Shown here: one piece after another, positions 62,301-64,000 of the stretch
Layout: each line of letters opens with the position of its first letter
Numbering within the stretch: the stretch's first letter is position 1
Assembly (NCBI GenBank): GCA_949825025.1
Contig: OX463785.1
Span: 13,703,971-13,767,970, forward strand
Source: Siphlonurus alternatus
Lineage: Eukaryota > Arthropoda > Insecta > Ephemeroptera > Siphlonuridae
Direction of reading: 5' to 3'
DNA: 64,000 bases
Made by a program: the position numbers and the translations under genes
The notes under the pieces: model-generated
The model's database searches: none
Seen by the model: only the letters and a program-made list of their open reading frames with translations
What the model was told of the DNA's origin: nothing

Positions 62301-63925
62301 CCAAAAATTAGGAGATGTATTTTAATTTATAATATTCAATATGCTATCGTATACACTTATAAGTCTTCGAAAAGTTAAGAGACATGGCTATAGTATAATA
62401 CTATTATAATATATATAAAATCATAAAATCCTACACTGCAGGTGCGTAGAAAGCTACGCACAAAAGCTTAGAAAACTAAACACTAGGTGCGTAGAAAGCT
62501 ACACACAAAAAGCTTAGCAGCCTACACTCTTGGGGCGTAGAATCTTACACCAAGTGTGTAACATTTTAAGCAGTTCTGTGTAGAACTTTACGCTCAAGGG
62601 GTGTTGGATCTTACGCTCAAAAATTTAGAATCCAACACACTAAATGTGTAAAAATTTAAACATCTTGATGTGTTGAACTCTAAACTCCCGTGTGTGTAAG
62701 ATTTAAGGATTTTTCCTTTGAGGTACAAAAACAACACAGTAAATGTGTTGCTTTTTAGGATATTTGCTTTAAATATTTTTTGAGTGATATAATGCACCAA
62801 ACATTGAAATTGAATAGTGAATTGATACAATAATTCTTACGTAAATATGACTTTTTTTTTTTTTCATAACCTTCGAAACATTACATTGCTAATACGCTTT
62901 TTATTACTAACCATATCCACAAAAGGTCACAGATTCTTATCTTTCTTTATTTCGTATTCACTTTTGTTTAATATTTCAATATTAATATTATATAATGTGC
63001 ATATTTCAAAAGTACATAATTCATCAAATTATACAAATATTTGAATTAAAATATTTGCATTAACAGTATCTTATAATTACGACCAGAAATGTCATGTTAA
63101 CTAATATTTTATAAGTGTATGGGAATAATTAATGTTGTTGTTTTTTTTTAGAATTTTATATTTGTTAACTGTATTTACATCAATTAGGATTCTTCTTAAA
63201 TAGTTGCATAAAACTTAAATGTGTATAACGTATATATATACACACTATACGCACTATTTTACAACTCGTTAAATTAAAAAAAAAAATCCTATTTGTCAAC
63301 AATAGATTTTTTTTTTAAAACTAGATATATCGTAATGAAACACGTCTTAAGGGTAAGATAACGCCACCAATGTTAAAAAAAATCCCTCGCACGAAAATTC
63401 TGAAAAATATTTAAAATGTTCTCCTCTACACCCCCTATCAGCACCTAAAATACCAGGTATACAAATACGATCTAGTTTTTTGAGTTATGAATTTTTAAAG
63501 TTGACTAATTAATAACTAAAAAACTAGATCGTATTTATATACCTGATATTTTAGCTGCTGATAGGGGGTGTAAAGGAGAACATTTTAAAAAAAAATCAGA
63601 ATTTTCGTGTGAGGTGTGAGGGATTTTTTTAACATTGGTGGCTTTATCTTACCCTTAATATTTCAATTTCAGAAGTTTGGTTACAAATTTGGTGCTGCAG
63701 TCTCCACCTATAATATTAAACTCACAAAACTATCAAACTAATTGTACTTACAGCTCGCGGGATGAGGTCTGTGAAGTCGTCCATGGACTGGGCCGTGGAG
63801 AGTCCACAGGCGGTCCTGAACGTGTTGTAACCTGGCAGTCCGTGGTCCCTGCCTCGCTGGATCAGCTGACTCAGGGCGTCCAGTCCGAGCTCCCCCTCGC
63901 CGCCGGCGAACATCGCACTGGTCAC
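48413..63925 (-). CDS. Second haem peroxidase (Px2), last four exons, 5' part beyond the right edge
   Basis: The exons are 63925-63752 (174 nt), 52331-52133 (199), 49407-49305 (103) and 48509-48413 (97). The phases match, giving 190 residues and TGA. Exon boundaries and sizes mirror the last four of Px1 (171, 199, 106, 121 nt), so the two are paralogues from tandem duplication. The motifs are [63 protein letters not shown]-like, SLARVFCDNGDNI and NCAELPAIDLTPW. The C-terminus is 8 residues shorter than in Px1. The catalytic residues upstream are outside the window. The 11.4-kb intron between the first two exons is filled with transposon remnants, whereas the same intron in Px1 is under 1 kb. 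Confidence 0.92.
49305..49407 (-). CDS. Px2 penultimate exon
   Basis: It encodes QLAEVRKLSLARVFCDNGDN then IQTMQPNVFLKPTR, parallel to Px1 25722-25827. Acceptor attgttgcag, donor CG|GTGAGT. Confidence 0.9.
49998..50045 (-). pseudogene. Relic of an aminopeptidase N exon inside a Px2 intron
   Basis: Read on the minus strand: GTCGGTAAGCTGAACTTGGT then GGAGTGGCAGTTCACTTCC, matching APN2 exon 16498-16620 (VGKPSLVDW then VHFQRSP) with a small deletion that breaks the frame and a stop soon after. Upstream bases (CATTG for CAG) have lost the acceptor. The flanking AT-rich sequence to about 50340 also resembles the intron next to the APN2 exon (16680-16880), so a genomic segment and not an mRNA copy was duplicated. 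Confidence 0.65.
52133..52331 (-). CDS. Px2 exon, 199 nt
   Basis: It encodes VVSQFKTMYTRPGDVDLYVG and ends DLPGQPGSFSPG. It is the same length and phase as Px1 26256-26454. Confidence 0.92.
53735..53912. mobile_element. Half copy of the TTAAGGTAGAGATRACACGCCC MITE
   Basis: The right arm is intact (AACATTGGGCGTGTTATCTC then TACCTTAA); the left is replaced by GTTGACTAAT..ATTAGTCAAC, which resembles the loop of the copy at 63347-63658. Confidence 0.6.
54354..54674. mobile_element. Long-hairpin MITE, second copy, GC-rich core
   Basis: Outer arms ATGGAGTATCGACCTCAATT and AATTGAGGACGATACTCCAT; shared TTATTGCAGAAATGGATAGA. The core holds two inverted GTGACGTCAC (CRE-like) boxes at about 54484 and 54535. 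Confidence 0.8.
56331..56360. repeat. (TA)15 microsatellite
   Basis: A TA run immediately beside the fold-back at 56364-56598; a TA-rich target may explain the insertion. Confidence 0.9.
56364..56598. mobile_element. Palindromic element, ACTCTTAAAAAAATTTGGCTG ends
   Basis: Arms of about 85 bp: ACTCTTAAAAAAATTTGGCT to CAGGTGTTTCGT at the left and its complement at the right. The inner loop also folds (TCAGTAGTCAGTATA and TATGCTGACTACTGA). Confidence 0.8.
57343..57815 (-). mobile_element. 5'-truncated non-LTR retrotransposon (LINE) 3' end
   Basis: On the minus strand an open frame (57810-57529, 93 residues) contains YETRNRKKT, LLEKSPLYHSAKIYDFLP and a terminal FYYVKEFF, wording of the reverse-transcriptase C-terminal region of Jockey/CR1-type elements. 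It is followed by a short 3' UTR ending GAATAAAAATATTATTATTA, a tail repeat. A C-homopolymer tract (minus strand) lies just past the stop. The 5' part is missing, as in dead-on-arrival copies. It lies in the Px2 intron. Confidence 0.8.
57816..60839. other. AT-rich part of the Px2 intron
   Basis: No exon or RNA is supportable; there is a poly-C run near 58396-58408. Confidence 0.5.
60840..62759. mobile_element. Candidate DNA transposon with long subterminal motif arrays
   Basis: Two clusters (60840-61460 and 62430-62759) are packed with copies, in both orientations, of a motif like TGTGTAAGATTTTAAG (for example at about 61059, 61310, 61435, 62550, 62695). The left cluster includes two tandem 115-bp units (from 61224 and 61339); the right cluster has two about 45-bp units (from about 62441). 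The ends look weakly inverted: CAGAAAAGTCCCAACACA at left, TGTGTTGCTTTTTAG at right. The centre (61460-62430) holds a GC-richer CpG-containing block and a short ECNMCKNAF zinc-finger-like reading at about 61831 but no real ORF. It is most like a non-autonomous element whose transposase binds the repeated motif. Confidence 0.5.
63347..63658. mobile_element. Palindromic MITE, TTAAGG(G)TA family, full copy
   Basis: Ends TTAAGGGTAAGATAACGCCA and GGCTTTATCTTACCCTTAA, with arms AATGTTCTCCTCTACACCCC and complement. It ends about 95 bp from the Px2 exon at 63752. Confidence 0.8.
63752..63925 (-). CDS. Px2 exon with [11 protein letters not shown] signature
   Basis: It encodes VTSAMFAGGEGELGLDALSQ then [20 protein letters not shown]. 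Phase 0 at both ends, as in Px1. It is the rightmost exon visible. Confidence 0.92.
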
Positions 63926-64000
63926 CTGAAAGATGGATAAATATTAGAGGGCATTCATGGAGCACTTAATTAAGCCTCAATTTTTATCTCGGGTTAAGTG

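Noticed and set aside
1..64000. tRNA genes, complete rRNA genes, CRISPR arrays, operons
   Set aside because: No intact tRNA boxes or repeat-spacer arrays were seen by eye, and the locus is clearly eukaryotic; a covariance scan would be needed to exclude tRNAs fully.

Overview
The window looks like insect nuclear DNA. It is very AT-rich, with small GC-richer exons split by GT-AG introns, polyadenylation-type signals and many short inverted-repeat transposons. It also has a 200-N scaffold gap (38627-38826). Protein matches are to insect gene families: GPI-anchored M1 aminopeptidases and secreted animal-type haem peroxidases. A hemimetabolous insect, perhaps hemipteroid, is my guess; the sequence does not fix the order. 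Every gene I could build lies on the minus strand.

Layout. 1-2250: 5' part of aminopeptidase N gene 1 (APN1), running off the left edge. 2300-7130: spacer with a fold-back element and a tandem MITE. 7214-19445: complete APN2, 15 coding exons plus a noncoding first exon; the exon phases close to a 963-residue protein with signal peptide, GAMEN motif, HExxH-x18-E zinc site and a C-terminal GPI-type tail. 20787-22355: an intron-free coding region for a 342-residue TPR-like protein with a spliced 5' leader. 22541-23718: an unusual retroelement. 24882-36645: complete haem peroxidase gene (Px1), 13 coding exons, 770 residues. 36700-48400: AT-rich spacer with the N gap and two candidate exons of an unrecognised gene (43842-44648). 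48413 to the right edge: the last four exons of a second peroxidase (Px2) split by an 11.4 kb intron full of transposon relics, which continues beyond 64000.

The most remarkable object is at 22541-23718. It has two direct copies of a 555-bp unit, each carrying a structurally complete type I hammerhead ribozyme, plus a short inverted copy at the left end and a 13-bp direct repeat outside both ends. Each unit also carries, upstream of its ribozyme and on the same strand, a perfect three-unit heat-shock element, a perfect CRE, a TATA-like box and an arthropod initiator-like TCAGT. Transcription through both units and self-cleavage would release a 555-nt RNA monomer, the format of retrozymes and of hammerhead-bearing Penelope-like elements. 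The heat-shock promoter combination is what I consider potentially undescribed. The element sits about 155 bp upstream of the TATA box of the TPR gene.

Other points are a 1.9-kb element built from clusters of a TGTGTAAGATTTTAAG-like motif (60840-62759), an aminopeptidase exon relic inside the Px2 intron, repeated duplication of exon 5' ends into the preceding intron (APN2 and Px1), and at least six MITE-like families. Gene models come from reading splice sites, frames and motifs by eye; no alignment or expression data were used.
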